DNA from: Oxalobacter sp.
GTDB lineage: Bacteria; Pseudomonadota; Gammaproteobacteria; Burkholderiales; Burkholderiaceae_D
NCBI GenBank assembly: GCA_017524145.1
Contig: JAFWUI010000043.1
Span: 87,683 to 151,682, forward strand
DNA length: 64,000 bases
Reading direction: 5' to 3'
Shown here: positions 1 to 9,910 of the stretch, in pieces
How the letters are laid out: each line of letters starts with the position of its first letter
Position numbering within the stretch: the stretch's first letter is position 1
Made by a program: the position numbers and the translations under genes
The notes under the pieces: model-generated
Told to the model about the DNA's origin: nothing
The model's input: the letters and a program-made list of their open reading frames with translations, nothing else
Database searches by the model: none

Positions 1-1679
1 TGAAAGTCCGCAATCTCCGGGTTTCATTCAGGACCGGCAAGACCACTTTCACCGATGCAGTGAAGGGCATCTCTTTTGATGTCCCGCTCAGCCGGACAGT
101 GGCTTTGGTCGGGGAATCAGGCAGTGGCAAATCGGTCAGTGCTTTGGCTGTGATGGGACTTCTGCCACCAGAAGTTGCCCGGATTGATGATGCATCGTCC
201 ATTGTCTTCAATGGACAGGAATTGCTGTCAATGAAGATGGCAGACCGCCGCAAGCTCTGTGGTACAGAGGTGTCCATGGTTTTCCAGGATCCGATGTCTT
301 CACTGAATCCGGTTTTTACGGTGGGTTATCAGATTGGTGAAGTCCTGCGGCTGCATAAGGGATTGACAGAAGGGCAGGCGAGGGAACGTGCAGTTGAATT
401 GCTGGCAGAAGTCGGTATCCCGGAACCGGAACGGCGTATTGATGCCTATCCGCATCAGCTGTCTGGTGGTCAGCAGCAAAGGGTGATGATTGCCATGGCA
501 ATTGCCTGTGAACCGAAACTGTTGATTGCTGATGAACCGACCACCGCATTGGATGTCACTGTCCAGCGGCAGATCATCCGTCTGATCCAGGATCTGCAGA
601 AGCGGCACCTGATGTCCGTGCTGTTCATCACCCATGACCTGCAGCTGGTCTCAGAAATGGCGGATGATGTCATTGTCATGCGCTATGGTGAAGTCAAGGA
701 ACAGGCTTCTGCTGAACAGGTGTTCACCCATCCTGCCAATCCTTATACCCGGGCATTGATGCTGTGCCGTCCCCCGATGGACAGCCGTCCTGTCCATCTA
801 CCGGTGATTGATGACATCATCGCAGCAGGCGGTAAAGCACCTGCATCAACCCGGGAACGTCTCAGGGGTTATCAACCTGATGATGAAGTGGTGCTTGAGG
901 CGAAACATATCTGCAAGGATTTCGTGGTGAAGACAGGGCTTTTCCAGAAAAAGGTCTTCCATGCGGTGAAAGACGTTTCTTTCATCCTGCCCCGTCAGAA
1001 GACGCTTGGCATTGTCGGGGAGTCAGGTTCAGGCAAGACAACCTTGGGACTGACAGTGATGCGTCTGCATCAGGCGACTGCCGGTGAGGTCATCTATGAT
1101 GGCAAAGACATCCTTGCCTTGTCTGAGCAGGCATACCTGCCTTATAAACGGCGGATCCAGGTTGTTTTCCAGAACCCCTATGCATCATTGAACCCCCGTT
1201 TCACTGTTGGACAGATTCTGATGGAACCGATGAAACTGCATGATATCGGGGACAGTGCAGCTGACAGGCGGGAGCTTGCCTATGACTGGTTGAAGCGGGT
1301 AGGGCTGCCATCAGAAGCATTCAAACGTTATCCACATGAATTTTCCGGCGGACAGCGTCAGCGGATAGCCATCGCCCGTTGCCTGACCATGCGTCCTGAG
1401 GTCCTGCTCTGCGATGAGTCGGTTTCTGCGCTGGACGTTTCGGTACAGGCGCAGATCCTCAATCTGCTGCAGGACCTTCAGGATGAATTCGGACTTTCTT
1501 ACCTTTTCATTTCCCATGACCTCTCGGTTGTGAGATATATGGCTGACCAGGTCATGGTCATGAAGAATGGTGGAATGGTCGAGATGGGCGATGCCGATGA
1601 AATTTACCGTAATCCACAGAATGCTTATACCCGGGAATTGATGGCGGCCATTCCGCAGGACCGGTATGCACGTGGGTAG
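1..1679 (+). CDS. yejF: Peptide ABC transporter, duplicated ATP-binding protein (YejF type), 5' end cut by window
   Basis: Two complete ABC ATPase domains in one chain, the arrangement of YejF-type ATPases that power uptake of peptides and microcin-C-like compounds. Domain 1 shows Walker A GESGSGKS, signature LSGGQQQR and Walker B LLIADEP. Domain 2 shows GESGSGKTT, FSGGQRQR and LLCDES, where Ser follows the usual Asp-Glu. Each domain ends in the oligopeptide-type tail (HPANPYTRAL, NPQNAYTREL). The reading frame is open back to base 3, and bases 1-2 are TG, so the true start is probably an ATG one base outside the window; the GTG at 60 would remove the first beta strand. Permease and binding-protein genes should lie upstream. 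The family is secure; the substrate is not visible. Confidence 0.9.
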   Translation, partial: KVRNLRVSFRTGKTTFTDAVKGISFDVPLSRTVALVGESGSGKSVSALAVMGLLPPEVARIDDASSIVFNGQELLSMKMADRRKLCGTEVSMVFQDPMSSLNPVFTVGYQIGEVLRLHKGLTEGQARERAVELLAEVGIPEPERRIDAYPHQLSGGQQQRVMIAMAIACEPKLLIADEPTTALDVTVQRQIIRLIQDLQKRHLMSVLFITHDLQLVSEMADDVIVMRYGEVKEQASAEQVFTHPANPYTRALMLCRPPMDSRPVHLPVIDDIIAAGGKAPASTRERLRGYQPDDEVVLEAKHICKDFVVKTGLFQKKVFHAVKDVSFILPRQKTLGIVGESGSGKTTLGLTVMRLHQATAGEVIYDGKDILALSEQAYLPYKRRIQVVFQNPYASLNPRFTVGQILMEPMKLHDIGDSAADRRELAYDWLKRVGLPSEAFKRYPHEFSGGQRQRIAIARCLTMRPEVLLCDESVSALDVSVQAQILNLLQDLQDEFGLSYLFISHDLSVVRYMADQVMVMKNGGMVEMGDADEIYRNPQNAYTRELMAAIPQDRYARG

Positions 1680-1751
1680 CTGTTCTGGAAAAGTGAATCA
1701 TGCTATTGTTGCCAGACGGATCGGCACTATCCAAGAGAAGGGATTTTTTCA

Positions 1752-2699
1752 ATGCTTCATTCTGATAAGGAAATTGACAGGATTATCTGGGAAGCCATCG
1801 CAGACAGCGATGCCAGAAGTGATTTCATCTGTTACATCATCCATAGTCCCAATGGGGCAGCGCATCTGGCAGAAGCCCGTGAAAAGATGATGAAGGCTAC
1901 CCAGGCAATGACGCCGGCGGTGAAATACCTGAAAGCGGTGATGGCAATCCGTGACTTGGCGGACAAAGGGGATCCCTGTGCCACTTTCCATATGGGCAAA
2001 ATCTATTCGTTGGGTATCGGGGTCGTGCGGGATGTCGCTCAGGCCGTTGAATGGTATGAGAAAGCGATGAAGCTGGATGAGGCCCGGGCATTCAGCAATA
2101 TGGGCTGGTTCTATCAGGAAGGTACTGGCGTAGAGAAAGATCCGGTCAAGGCATTTGAGTTGTTGACCCATGCAGGCAATGATGGCGTCCAGTCGGCAAA
2201 AACTGCTTCCGGCACGATGCTGCTCAAAGGGGAAGGTTGTGAAAAAGATGTCGAAACAGGCATCAAACGGATTGAGGAAGCCTTTGAGGCGGGGTATCTG
2301 AATGCCGGCAACCATCTGGCGGACATCTATTTTGAGGGGACTTGGGTGCCGAAAGACGTGGAGAAAAGCCACGCTTGGCTCCAGAGAGTGGCAGAAGCCG
2401 GGGATGAGAAATCCATGGCAATGCTCGGATACCGGCTGATTGCAGGCACCCATGGCAAGCAGGACATTGATGCCGGGAAAATGTGGATGCAGAAAGCGGT
2501 TGACCGGCAGTACCATCCGGCTTTCCTCTGGTTTGCTTCCCTGTACCGTAAAGGCTTGGGCGTTCCGCAGGATACTGGCAGAATGATTGCTTTGTTGCAG
2601 CAGGGTGTTGCCGCAGGCAGTGCAGAATGTGGACAGGCGCTGGAACAGGTCTTGAAAGAACGGGGAGTGGCAACAAACCGTCCATCCACCTTGCAGTAA
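1752..2699 (+). CDS. Sel1-like repeat protein
   Basis: A 315-residue protein made mainly of about six consecutive Sel1-type TPR units from about residue 70 to 300. Each carries the pattern of small residues, G-x-G-V-x-x-D and A-x-x-W, as in YSLGIGVVRDVAQAVEWY and YRKGLGVPQDTGRMIALL. Such repeats form alpha-solenoid scaffolds for protein contacts. No signal peptide or membrane segment is apparent, so it is probably cytoplasmic. The ATG at 1752 follows a good ribosome site (AGAAGGGA) by nine bases. It stands between the ABC ATPase and lrgA with short gaps and could be co-transcribed with either. Partner and exact role are unknown. Confidence 0.8.
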   Translation: MLHSDKEIDRIIWEAIADSDARSDFICYIIHSPNGAAHLAEAREKMMKATQAMTPAVKYLKAVMAIRDLADKGDPCATFHMGKIYSLGIGVVRDVAQAVEWYEKAMKLDEARAFSNMGWFYQEGTGVEKDPVKAFELLTHAGNDGVQSAKTASGTMLLKGEGCEKDVETGIKRIEEAFEAGYLNAGNHLADIYFEGTWVPKDVEKSHAWLQRVAEAGDEKSMAMLGYRLIAGTHGKQDIDAGKMWMQKAVDRQYHPAFLWFASLYRKGLGVPQDTGRMIALLQQGVAAGSAECGQALEQVLKERGVATNRPSTLQ

Positions 2700-2738
2700 C
2701 AGTTTGAGGGATAACGTTTAAAAGGATGGTTAAGGAAA

Positions 2739-3080
2739 ATGCTGCTTCGTCAATGCGCCATTATTTTCGGCTGTCTGGCAGTTGCTGAACTGTTTGTATA
2801 TGTTTTTGACATCAATTTCCCTGCGCCATTGATTGGGATGCTGCTGCTGACTGTCCTGCTGAAGGTAAAAGTCATCAAGTTGGAATGGGTTAAAGGGTTT
2901 GCGGATTTCCTGATAGCCCATATGGGGCTTTTCTTTGTGCCGCCAGGTGTTGCACTGATGCTCTATCTGGACATCATCGAAGCACAACTGCTGCCGATTG
3001 TGGCAGCAACCGTCATCAGTACCTTGTTGGTGCTGGTATCAACGGGTTGGGTCTATCAACTGGTCAGGGGACGGAAATGA
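2739..3080 (+). CDS. lrgA: LrgA/CidA-family holin-like membrane protein
   Basis: A 113-residue hydrophobic protein with four predicted membrane spans and the family pattern INFPAPLIGMLLL near residue 26 and a conserved FFVPPGVALM stretch. LrgA/CidA proteins are holin-like and act with LrgB; they have been linked to control of murein hydrolase activity and, in some bacteria, to pyruvate or glycolate movement. The stop overlaps the lrgB start (ATGA at 3077-3080), so the two are translationally coupled. Only AAGGA very near the ATG serves as ribosome site. The physiological role in this organism is not visible. Confidence 0.85.
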   Translation: MLLRQCAIIFGCLAVAELFVYVFDINFPAPLIGMLLLTVLLKVKVIKLEWVKGFADFLIAHMGLFFVPPGVALMLYLDIIEAQLLPIVAATVISTLLVLVSTGWVYQLVRGRK

Positions 3081-3772
3081 TGGATTTCCTCCATAGTGAA
3101 CTGTTTGCAATCACCCTGACCATCGTTGTGTTCTGGATAGGTATGCTGATCCAGCAGAAAACCCGGTTGGTAGCCCTCAATCCCATCCTGATTGCCATTG
3201 TGGTCATTATCCTGCTTTTGAAAGTCTCCGGCACTTCTTACGAAACCTATAACGCAGGCGGTAAATACATCGCTTTCCTGTTGAAGCCAGCAATTGTCGC
3301 ATTGGGGATCCCTCTGTATATGCAGATAGAACAGATCCGGAAACAGACATTGCCAATCTTGGCCTGTCAGTTGACAGCCTGTGTTGTTGGCGCTGTCTCT
3401 GCATTTCTGATTGCGGGATATCTGGGAGCTTCACAGGAAGTTGCCATTTCATTGGCACCGAAATCAGCGACAACACCGCTGGCGATGGAAGTTGCCAAGA
3501 TAACCGGCGGTATTCCTTCCTTGACCGCCATCATCGTCATCCTGACCGGTATCCTCGGTGCTGTCATCGGGCTTCCTTTCCTGAGGCTGGTCGGCATCAG
3601 GAGCCCGATTGCCCAGGGGCTTTCAATGGGAGCTGCTGCCCATGCGGTCGGTACCTCCCATTGCATGGGCAGGAATATCCATCTGGGAACCTATTCTGGT
3701 CTGGGGCTGATTGTGAACGGTACCCTGACCGGTGTCCTGACACCTTATATCCTCCAGTTGCTGGGCGTTTGA
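3077..3772 (+). CDS. lrgB: LrgB/CidB-family membrane protein
   Basis: A 231-residue integral membrane protein with the LrgB/YohK signature: LAPKSATTPLAMEVA in the middle and AAAHAVGTSHCM near the C-terminus. I start it at ATG 3077, which shares ATGA with the lrgA stop and follows GGGGACGGA; a GTG-initiated longer form from 3047 would lie inside lrgA and lacks such a site. It works with LrgA as the second half of a two-component membrane system. Its TGA faces the stop of the reverse-strand hydrolase across TGACGTCA (3770-3777), so the two convergent genes have no room for a terminator between them. Confidence 0.88.
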   Translation: MMDFLHSELFAITLTIVVFWIGMLIQQKTRLVALNPILIAIVVIILLLKVSGTSYETYNAGGKYIAFLLKPAIVALGIPLYMQIEQIRKQTLPILACQLTACVVGAVSAFLIAGYLGASQEVAISLAPKSATTPLAMEVAKITGGIPSLTAIIVILTGILGAVIGLPFLRLVGIRSPIAQGLSMGAAAHAVGTSHCMGRNIHLGTYSGLGLIVNGTLTGVLTPYILQLLGV

Positions 3773-3774
3773 CG

Positions 3775-4806
3775 TCAGGGTTGAGTCCGTTGGTAGTAGA
3801 GGATGCCGTTTTTCTCCATCGGTTTAACCAGCGATTGCTGTTCCAGGTAATTCAGGTGGGCAATGGCTTCTCCCATTGCAAACTGGCACTGATGGGCATC
3901 GGTGATATCCCGTTCAAAAAGGCGCGGCATGATGCCGCAAGCTGTCTGCGGCTGTCTGCAGAGGGACAGGACCAGGTCACAACGGTCCTGATGGTGGCGT
4001 TCCAGGAAATCAACCCGTTCGTGGATGCCGATGAATGGCCGTCCATGGGAAGGCAGGACCAATGTATTGTCCGGCAGTTTTCGGAACTTCTGCAATGAAT
4101 CCAGGAAATCCTTCAACGGATTGCCGTCAGGACAGCAGGCGGCAACAGGAACATTGGTGGAGATGCTGGGCAACAGCATATCGCCTGAAATCAGGATATT
4201 CAGGCCATTACAGTAAAAAGCGGCATGTTCATAGGCATGCCCGAATCCAATAATGACTTCCCAAGAAAATCCCCCGATATTGATCCGGTCACCTTCCCGC
4301 ATCTGATGGTAGGTCTCCGGCAGGACAGGACAACCCGCTTTCATCGCATTGCCACGTTTCTGGAGTGCAGCCAAACGGGTATCGTCCAAGCCATGGCGTT
4401 TGAAAAGCGACAGCATTGCAGGAATCGAACAATTGCCGATTTGGTTGATATGTGCTTGGGCAGAAAGATATTCCCCCTGAGTCATCCATAATGGCGCACC
4501 GGTCTGCTGTTGCAGCCACCCAGACAGTCCAACATGGTCTGGATGGCAATGGGTGACAATCTGGCGGTTTAATGGATGGGTTTTAAGGACTTCTTTCCAG
4601 ATGGCTTTGCCTTTATCCCAAGTAACCCCGGTGTCAATGCATGACCAGCCGTGTCCATCTTCAATGAGCCAAAGATTGACATGGTTCAAGACAAAAGGCA
4701 GGGGCATCCGCAACCACCGGATTCCCTGCATGACAGAAGCAACCAGCCCGTCATCGGGCGTGTTTTTCCCAAATGGATAACGGATTCCCTGCATCATGCC
4801 TGTCAC
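3775..4806 (-). CDS. MBL-fold metallo-hydrolase
   Basis: A 343-residue metallo-beta-lactamase-fold protein. The metal motif [12 protein letters not shown] (H-x-H-x-D-H) lies near residue 86, and later ligands are seen in [23 protein letters not shown] and PSHGRPF. The C-terminal 70 residues resemble the winged-helix tail of LACTB2-like hydrolases. The substrate cannot be read from sequence; thioesters, glyoxalase-type substrates or nucleic acid are possible. The start at 4806 overlaps the rsgA stop by four bases, making it the last gene of an M48 protease-rsgA-hydrolase operon on the reverse strand. Confidence 0.82.
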   Translation of the reverse strand: MTGMMQGIRYPFGKNTPDDGLVASVMQGIRWLRMPLPFVLNHVNLWLIEDGHGWSCIDTGVTWDKGKAIWKEVLKTHPLNRQIVTHCHPDHVGLSGWLQQQTGAPLWMTQGEYLSAQAHINQIGNCSIPAMLSLFKRHGLDDTRLAALQKRGNAMKAGCPVLPETYHQMREGDRINIGGFSWEVIIGFGHAYEHAAFYCNGLNILISGDMLLPSISTNVPVAACCPDGNPLKDFLDSLQKFRKLPDNTLVLPSHGRPFIGIHERVDFLERHHQDRCDLVLSLCRQPQTACGIMPRLFERDITDAHQCQFAMGEAIAHLNYLEQQSLVKPMEKNGILYYQRTQP

Positions 4807-5696
4807 CAGACCTTCTGTGCGGATTCGTGCACCAGTTGACGGTAAAGGTCATGGCGCATCTGGCTGATGCTGCCTTCTGCAACGGCTTCAAGGATTGCGC
4901 AGCCTGGTTCAGTCAGATGATGGCAATTATAGAAGCGGCATTTGCCCAAATAAGGGCGGAACTCACGGAAAGCCCGTTCCAGCCTGCCTTCGGTGAGATG
5001 GTATAGCCCGAATTCTTGGAAACCTGGCGAGTCGATGATGGCAGTGGTCTCATCAAGACGGTACAGGTGGGTGTATGTTGTGGTATGCCGTCCTGAATTC
5101 AAGGCGGTTGAGATTTCACGGGTGGCAATTTTCACATCTGGAACCAGCAGCTGGATCAGGGTGGATTTACCCATGCCAGATTGACCGATGAGGATGGATG
5201 TCTTGCCTTTTATCAGGCCAGACAGCAGATTCAAGGCATTTCCGGAATCTGCAGTGGCAGAAACTTCATGGACTGGATAGCCCAGCGAAGCATAGAAACC
5301 AATCCGTTTCCTGGTTTTTTCCAGTTGGTCAGGAACATCCACTTTGTTCAGGATGAGATGGACTTCGATGTTTTCAGCTTCAGCGGCAATCAGGGCACGG
5401 GAGACAAGGTCATCGGAGAAAGTCGGTTCCACAGCAACCACAATAATCAACAGGTCAATGTTGGCAGCCAGGAATTTCGATTTGTACTGGTCAGACCGGT
5501 AAAGCAGTGAGCGGCGCTCTTCGATGGATTCAATGACGGCCTGTCCACGGGCCATCGGCTTGATTTGGACAATATCTCCGACAGCGACATTGCTTTTCTT
5601 GCCCCGTGTCATGCATTGCAGGGTTTCGCCATCATGTTCAGCGACATAGTGGCGTCCATGGGCAGAGATGATTTGTGCGGTCAGCAGTTCTTTCAT
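4803..5696 (-). CDS. rsgA: Ribosome small-subunit GTPase RsgA (YjeQ)
   Basis: Circularly permuted GTPase that acts late in 30S subunit maturation. The 297 residues show an N-terminal OB fold, then G4 NKVD (117-120) before G1 GQSGMGKST (171-179) and G3 DSPG (222-225), the permuted order typical of the family. A C-terminal zinc knuckle follows with Cys253, Cys258, His260 and Cys266. Length matches the family. Start and stop both overlap neighbours by four bases (M48 protease upstream, MBL hydrolase downstream), indicating one transcript. Confidence 0.96.
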   Translation of the reverse strand: MKELLTAQIISAHGRHYVAEHDGETLQCMTRGKKSNVAVGDIVQIKPMARGQAVIESIEERRSLLYRSDQYKSKFLAANIDLLIIVVAVEPTFSDDLVSRALIAAEAENIEVHLILNKVDVPDQLEKTRKRIGFYASLGYPVHEVSATADSGNALNLLSGLIKGKTSILIGQSGMGKSTLIQLLVPDVKIATREISTALNSGRHTTTYTHLYRLDETTAIIDSPGFQEFGLYHLTEGRLERAFREFRPYLGKCRFYNCHHLTEPGCAILEAVAEGSISQMRHDLYRQLVHESAQKVW

Positions 5697-6988
5697 AGGT
5701 TTTTCAGTCGGGTCAGATGTGCAATGCGGATGCTGGCAGGGGGATGGGAATCATAAAACGCCGAATAAAGGGCATCAGGTGTCAGCGTCGCTGCATTGTC
5801 TTGGTACATTTTGACGAGGGCACTGATGAGGTATTGTGCATCGGTGTACTGTGCTGAGAAGGCATCGGCTTCAAATTCATGTTTGCGGGAACTCATCGAC
5901 AGGATGGGCGACAGGAAAAAGGAGAAGACCGGCAGAGTCAGTGCAAACAGGATCAATGCGGTCATGTCGGTTGCCATGGCAGCATCTGTGCCCAGTCCTG
6001 CATAGAACCATGGTTGTGTTTTCAACCATCCCAACAGTGCGAGGAAGCCCAGTGAGATAAGGAACGATACGCCAATCCGCTTGGTGATGTGCCTGAGTTT
6101 GAAATGACCCAGCTCATGTCCCAGGACAGCTTCAATTTCTTCTGCTGTCAGCTGCTTGATGAGGGTGTCAAAGAAGACAACCCGTTTGGCTGACCCCATG
6201 CCGGTGAAATAGGCGTTGCCATGGGCGCTCCTTTTTGAACCGTCCATGACAAACAACCCTTTTGCCTTGAATCCGGTGCGTTGCATCAACTGTTCAATCT
6301 TCGTTTTCAGGGTTTCATCTTCCAATGGCTGGAATTTGTTGAACAGGGGAGCAATGAAGGTTGGATACAGGAACAGCATCAGGAACTGGAATGCACACCA
6401 TAAGAACCATGCATAGAGCCACCAGAAATCCCCGGTTTTGCCCATGACCAGCAGAAGCACCCAGAGCAGTGGCAGTCCAATCAAGATACCGAGGAGGGTA
6501 CTCTTGACTAAATCGTTGAAAAAAAGGCCGGGTGTCATTTTATTGAAACCAAACCGTTCTTCAACCACGAATTGCCGGTAATAATCAAAAGGGATGCTGA
6601 TGATGCCTGAAATGGCGAAGACAGCTGCTGCCAGTGCAATCTGGTAAACCATGCCATCTCCCAGCCAGCGGGATAGGGTGTTGCTGATGAATTGGAGACC
6701 GCCACCAAGAGTGAACCCAAGCAGGATTGCCGTATCTACAGCAAGGGAGAAAAAGCCGAACCGCAGTTTGGCAGTGGTGTAATCCCCCGCTTTCTGGTGT
6801 GCGGCAAGGGAGATGGAATTGGCAAATTGCTCGGGGACTTGGTTGCGGTGAGTCTGGACAGCATGGAGTTGACGCATTGCCAGCCAGCAACGGGCAATGA
6901 CGGTGGTTGCCAGAAAGCAAACAAAAAGGATGGTAAAAGCAGACGCTGGCATTTTGTCTGTGAGAAAATGTGCCTGTATCGTTAACAT
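5693..6988 (-). CDS. M48-family zinc metalloprotease (Ste24/CAAX prenyl protease type)
   Basis: A 431-residue membrane protease with several hydrophobic spans, zinc site HELGH within [13 protein letters not shown] and the downstream glutamate in EFEADAF, as in Ste24/HtpX-related M48 peptidases. In bacteria such proteins degrade or process membrane proteins. Neither candidate start has a good ribosome site: ATG at 6988 gives 12 extra residues, while ATG at 6952 (MPASAFT) looks more like homologues. Only 16 bases separate the longer form from the start of divergent orn, which would put both promoters inside opposite coding regions. Heads the rsgA operon. Confidence 0.87.
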   Translation of the reverse strand: MLTIQAHFLTDKMPASAFTILFVCFLATTVIARCWLAMRQLHAVQTHRNQVPEQFANSISLAAHQKAGDYTTAKLRFGFFSLAVDTAILLGFTLGGGLQFISNTLSRWLGDGMVYQIALAAAVFAISGIISIPFDYYRQFVVEERFGFNKMTPGLFFNDLVKSTLLGILIGLPLLWVLLLVMGKTGDFWWLYAWFLWCAFQFLMLFLYPTFIAPLFNKFQPLEDETLKTKIEQLMQRTGFKAKGLFVMDGSKRSAHGNAYFTGMGSAKRVVFFDTLIKQLTAEEIEAVLGHELGHFKLRHITKRIGVSFLISLGFLALLGWLKTQPWFYAGLGTDAAMATDMTALILFALTLPVFSFFLSPILSMSSRKHEFEADAFSAQYTDAQYLISALVKMYQDNAATLTPDALYSAFYDSHPPASIRIAHLTRLKNL

Positions 6989-7004
6989 CGGTAAGGAAAG
7001 GATT

Positions 7005-7604
7005 ATGTCACAACCTGAAGGAGTACAGGCAGCGTCTGTCGAAAATAAACCTGTGGAAAAAGGGTCAAAGGATATGAATCTGGTCTGGGTTGATATGGAG
7101 ATGTCAGGCCTGGATCCTGAGAAGGAGCGTATCCTTGAGGTGGCGCTGATTGTGACTGATCCCGAACTGAATGTGATTGCTGAAGCACCGGTCTATGTCA
7201 TCCATCAGAGTGATGAACTGCTGGATAAGATGGATGCCTGGAACAAAGGGACCCATGGCAGATCAGGGCTGATTGACCGTGTGAAAGCCTCGCATGTCAC
7301 GGAAGAAATGGCTGAGGCGGCATTGATCAAGTTCCTGCGTCCTTATGTGAGCAAGGGCAAGTCACCTTTATGCGGCAATACGATTGGCCAAGACCGCCGT
7401 TTCATGGTCAAGTATATGCCGAAGCTGGAGGCGTTCCTGCATTACCGTAATATTGATGTTTCTACATTGAAGGAACTGGCACGCCGTTGGCGTCCTGAAT
7501 TGGTGGATGGTTTCAAGAAAGCCCAGAAACATACCGCTTTGGCTGATATCCTCGAATCTGTTGAAGAACTGAAATATTACCGGGAGCATTTCCTGAAGGC
7601 ATGA
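7005..7604 (+). CDS. orn: Oligoribonuclease
   Basis: 3'-5' exoribonuclease of the DEDDh family that removes two- to five-nucleotide RNAs and linear pGpG at the end of RNA and c-di-GMP breakdown. Motifs are [33 protein letters not shown] and HTALADI. ATG 7005 has AAGGAAAGGA upstream and gives 199 residues; an internal ATG at 7074, also after AAGGAT, would give 176, close to E. coli Orn. The extra 23 residues are low in complexity and probably disordered. Converges on waaA. Confidence 0.93.
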   Translation: MSQPEGVQAASVENKPVEKGSKDMNLVWVDMEMSGLDPEKERILEVALIVTDPELNVIAEAPVYVIHQSDELLDKMDAWNKGTHGRSGLIDRVKASHVTEEMAEAALIKFLRPYVSKGKSPLCGNTIGQDRRFMVKYMPKLEAFLHYRNIDVSTLKELARRWRPELVDGFKKAQKHTALADILESVEELKYYREHFLKA

Positions 7605-7607
7605 TTG

Positions 7608-7625
7608 CACAGGAAATTTCCTGTG
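7608..7625. terminator. 18-bp perfect palindrome between convergent orn and waaA
   Basis: CACAGGAAATTTCCTGTG reads the same on both strands and lies between the stops of orn and waaA, beginning three bases after orn. It could fold as a hairpin with an AATT loop in either transcript. There is no long T-tract, so a role as terminator is a guess from position; a protein-binding palindrome is the alternative. Confidence 0.45.
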
Positions 7626-7638
7626 TCTGTGGCAGGGG

Positions 7639-8922
7639 TTACCGGGGTTTTACCAAAGGAGCCAGCAAACGGACAGTCCGTTCTGTTGCGCCATGCTGCT
7701 GTTCAGCAAATTGATGGGCAGCTTTACCCATTGCCAGCCGTCTATCCGGGTCAGTCAGCAGGGCATTTGCCTGTTCCATCAATTCTTGGGCGGATTGGAT
7801 GCGGATAGCAGCACCAGCCTTGATGGCATCTTCCGTAATGGCTTCAAAGTTGAAGGTATGGGGACCGGTCAACACGGGTTTTTCAACAGCACAGGGTTCA
7901 ATCAGGTTCTGCCCGCCCAGTTTCTCCAGGCTGCCACCGATAAAGGCAATGTCACATGCAGCATAGTACATGAACATCTCACCCATTGAGTCTCCTAACA
8001 GGATACGGGTCCCAACAGGGATATCTTCCGGAAACCCTTCCCTTAAAACTGAGCGTCTGACCATCGGAATCTTGCGCGTTTCCGCCATCTGGGCAACCTC
8101 ATCGAACCGTTGGGGATGGCGGGGGACAAGCAGCAGCAAGGCATCTTCCCGAAGCATCGGCAATGCATCCAACAGCTGAGGTTCTTCACCAAGCCGTGTG
8201 CTGGCACACATCAGGACAGGCCGGTTGCCGATAGCGTGGCGTAAACGCAGGCCTTTCTGTAACTTGTCTTCAGGAGGACGGACATCGAATTTCACACTTC
8301 CTGTCACAGAAATCTGGTTGGCTCCAAATTCACTTAACCGGTCAGCATCGGTCTGGGTCTGGGCAGCAACTGCGGAAAATCCCTTTGCGGCTTCTTCCAT
8401 GATGGATCTGAATTTCTTGCCTTTACGCAGAGAACGTTCGGAAAGACGGGCATTCACCAATGCCAAGGGTACCTGATGTTTGGCACATTGATGGATCAGG
8501 TTTGGCCAGATTTCAGTTTCCATCAGCACACATAGGCTAGGCCTGAAATGGTTGATAAAACGCGACATCATAAGCCCCGTATCATAAGGCAGGAAAGACT
8601 GGATGAGTTTCCCAGACTGTATTTCTTCAGAAAACAGTCCTGCACCGGTTTCACGTCCGGTCGGTGTCATGCAGGTCAGCAGGATCTGGCTGTCAGGAAA
8701 GGCAGCCATCAGTCCCCTGACCAGCGGTTCCGCAGCGCGGGTTTCCCCCACCGAAACAGCATGGACCCAAAGCCGCTGTGCGGCAGGTGGGATAGCAGGG
8801 TAAAACCCAAGCCGTTCAGGAACATGCTGGCGGTAACCCGGTTCACGCTTTCCCCGCCAGTAAATACGGAGCAGGACAAACGGCAGGGCAAACCACCAGA
8901 GAAAGGAATACAGGTAACGCAT
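7639..8922 (-). CDS. waaA: 3-deoxy-D-manno-octulosonic acid (Kdo) transferase
   Basis: Transfers Kdo from CMP-Kdo to lipid A precursor at the inner membrane, joining lipid A to the LPS core. The 427 residues begin with a membrane anchor (FLWWFALPFVLLRIYW), then the glycosyltransferase N-terminal domain with WVHAVSVGETRA, where the Glu is the expected catalytic base, LMETEIWPN and LVNARLSERS. The C-terminal domain shows GDSMGEMFMYYAACDIAFIG and GGQNLIEPCA. Length and motifs are normal. It stands alone on the reverse strand, divergent from the phosphatase-family gene at 9.1 kb. Confidence 0.95.
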   Translation of the reverse strand: MRYLYSFLWWFALPFVLLRIYWRGKREPGYRQHVPERLGFYPAIPPAAQRLWVHAVSVGETRAAEPLVRGLMAAFPDSQILLTCMTPTGRETGAGLFSEEIQSGKLIQSFLPYDTGLMMSRFINHFRPSLCVLMETEIWPNLIHQCAKHQVPLALVNARLSERSLRKGKKFRSIMEEAAKGFSAVAAQTQTDADRLSEFGANQISVTGSVKFDVRPPEDKLQKGLRLRHAIGNRPVLMCASTRLGEEPQLLDALPMLREDALLLLVPRHPQRFDEVAQMAETRKIPMVRRSVLREGFPEDIPVGTRILLGDSMGEMFMYYAACDIAFIGGSLEKLGGQNLIEPCAVEKPVLTGPHTFNFEAITEDAIKAGAAIRIQSAQELMEQANALLTDPDRRLAMGKAAHQFAEQQHGATERTVRLLAPLVKPR

Positions 8923-9120
8923 GGCAGGATTTCTTATACAACTGCCGATATTATCACTGAATTGCCCAGTTCCTGTCTTGAAGCACTCTTGAAAAATTGG
9001 TTTGCCATCCTCATAAAATCAATATAACCGCAGTAGAATGGACAAATGACCAGCTGGACTGTGATGACCGGTGTTGTCACAGGAAAGGCTCTTCTTCATG
9101 CTGATTGGAAAGAGGTTGGT

Positions 9121-9858
9121 TTGGAACTCCGTATAGCCACATACAATATCCACAAAGGGGAATCATTTGCCCATCGTCCGATTATCCGGGAATTGAAACG
9201 GGCAATCTGTTCATTGGATGCAGATATTGTTTTCCTGCAGGAAGTGCAGGGGCGGCATGACCACAAAGGGACATTGTTTGCTCCAGACTGGCATCACAAA
9301 GGCCAAGAAGCCTATCTGGCGGATATGACACAGTATTCTGCCTACGGCAAGAATGCCGTCTATGAATTCGGGCATCATGGCAATGCATTGCTGAGCGTCT
9401 ATCCCATTGTCAGCCAGAGAAACACGGATGTTTCAGACCATTCGCTTGAACAGCGGGGAATATTGCATTGCAATATCCAGGTAGGACCCATCCGGATTTA
9501 CTGTTATGTCGTGCATCTTGGACTGTTCAAAGGCAGCCGTATCCGTCAGACAAAAGCACTGATTGAGACAGTGAAGCGGTCGGCACCACCTGAATCCCCC
9601 GTCATCATTGCTGGTGATTTCAATGACTGGCAGGTCAACCTGTCCGGTATGCTGCGGGAAGGGCTGGGGGTCAGAGAAGTGTTTGACGACCTGGATTCAG
9701 GTCCTGCAAAGACTTTTCCGGCGATTTTCCCTTTTTTCAGGTTGGACCGGATTTACACCCGGGGGTTCAACATTACCAGTGCCCGTGTGTTGCGTGGACA
9801 TCCATGGACACAGCTTTCCGACCATGCTCCGTTGTTTGCCACCCTCGAAATCGGTTGA
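9121..9858 (+). CDS. Endonuclease/exonuclease/phosphatase-family protein
   Basis: EEP-fold metal-dependent hydrolase with all family motifs: ATYNIHKGE, FLQEVQGRH, HGNALLS, HLGLF, AGDFNDW, LDRIYTRG and SDHAPL. Relatives cleave DNA, RNA or phosphodiesters, and in bacteria are often near cardiolipin or LPS genes; the substrate here is not evident. I place the start at TTG 9121 because GGAAAGAGG precedes it by five bases and the fold begins right after; an upstream in-frame ATG at 9046 adds 25 poorly conserved residues. A TAGAAT box at 9034 would put transcription start near 9046, which also favours the later start. Product 245 residues. Confidence 0.85.
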   Translation: MELRIATYNIHKGESFAHRPIIRELKRAICSLDADIVFLQEVQGRHDHKGTLFAPDWHHKGQEAYLADMTQYSAYGKNAVYEFGHHGNALLSVYPIVSQRNTDVSDHSLEQRGILHCNIQVGPIRIYCYVVHLGLFKGSRIRQTKALIETVKRSAPPESPVIIAGDFNDWQVNLSGMLREGLGVREVFDDLDSGPAKTFPAIFPFFRLDRIYTRGFNITSARVLRGHPWTQLSDHAPLFATLEIG

Positions 9859-9874
9859 TGAGCCAAGATTTCGC

Positions 9875-9902
9875 TTGGTGAATCAACTGCTTATGATAGA
9901 AT
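9875..9902 (+). promoter_or_regulatory. Likely rnpB promoter
   Basis: TTGGTG at 9875-9880 and TAGAAT at 9897-9902 are separated by 16 bases, placing the start of transcription within a few bases of the 5' end of RNase P RNA. Read by eye; no other good pair lies nearer. Confidence 0.55.
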
Positions 9903-9910
9903 AGCGCGCT

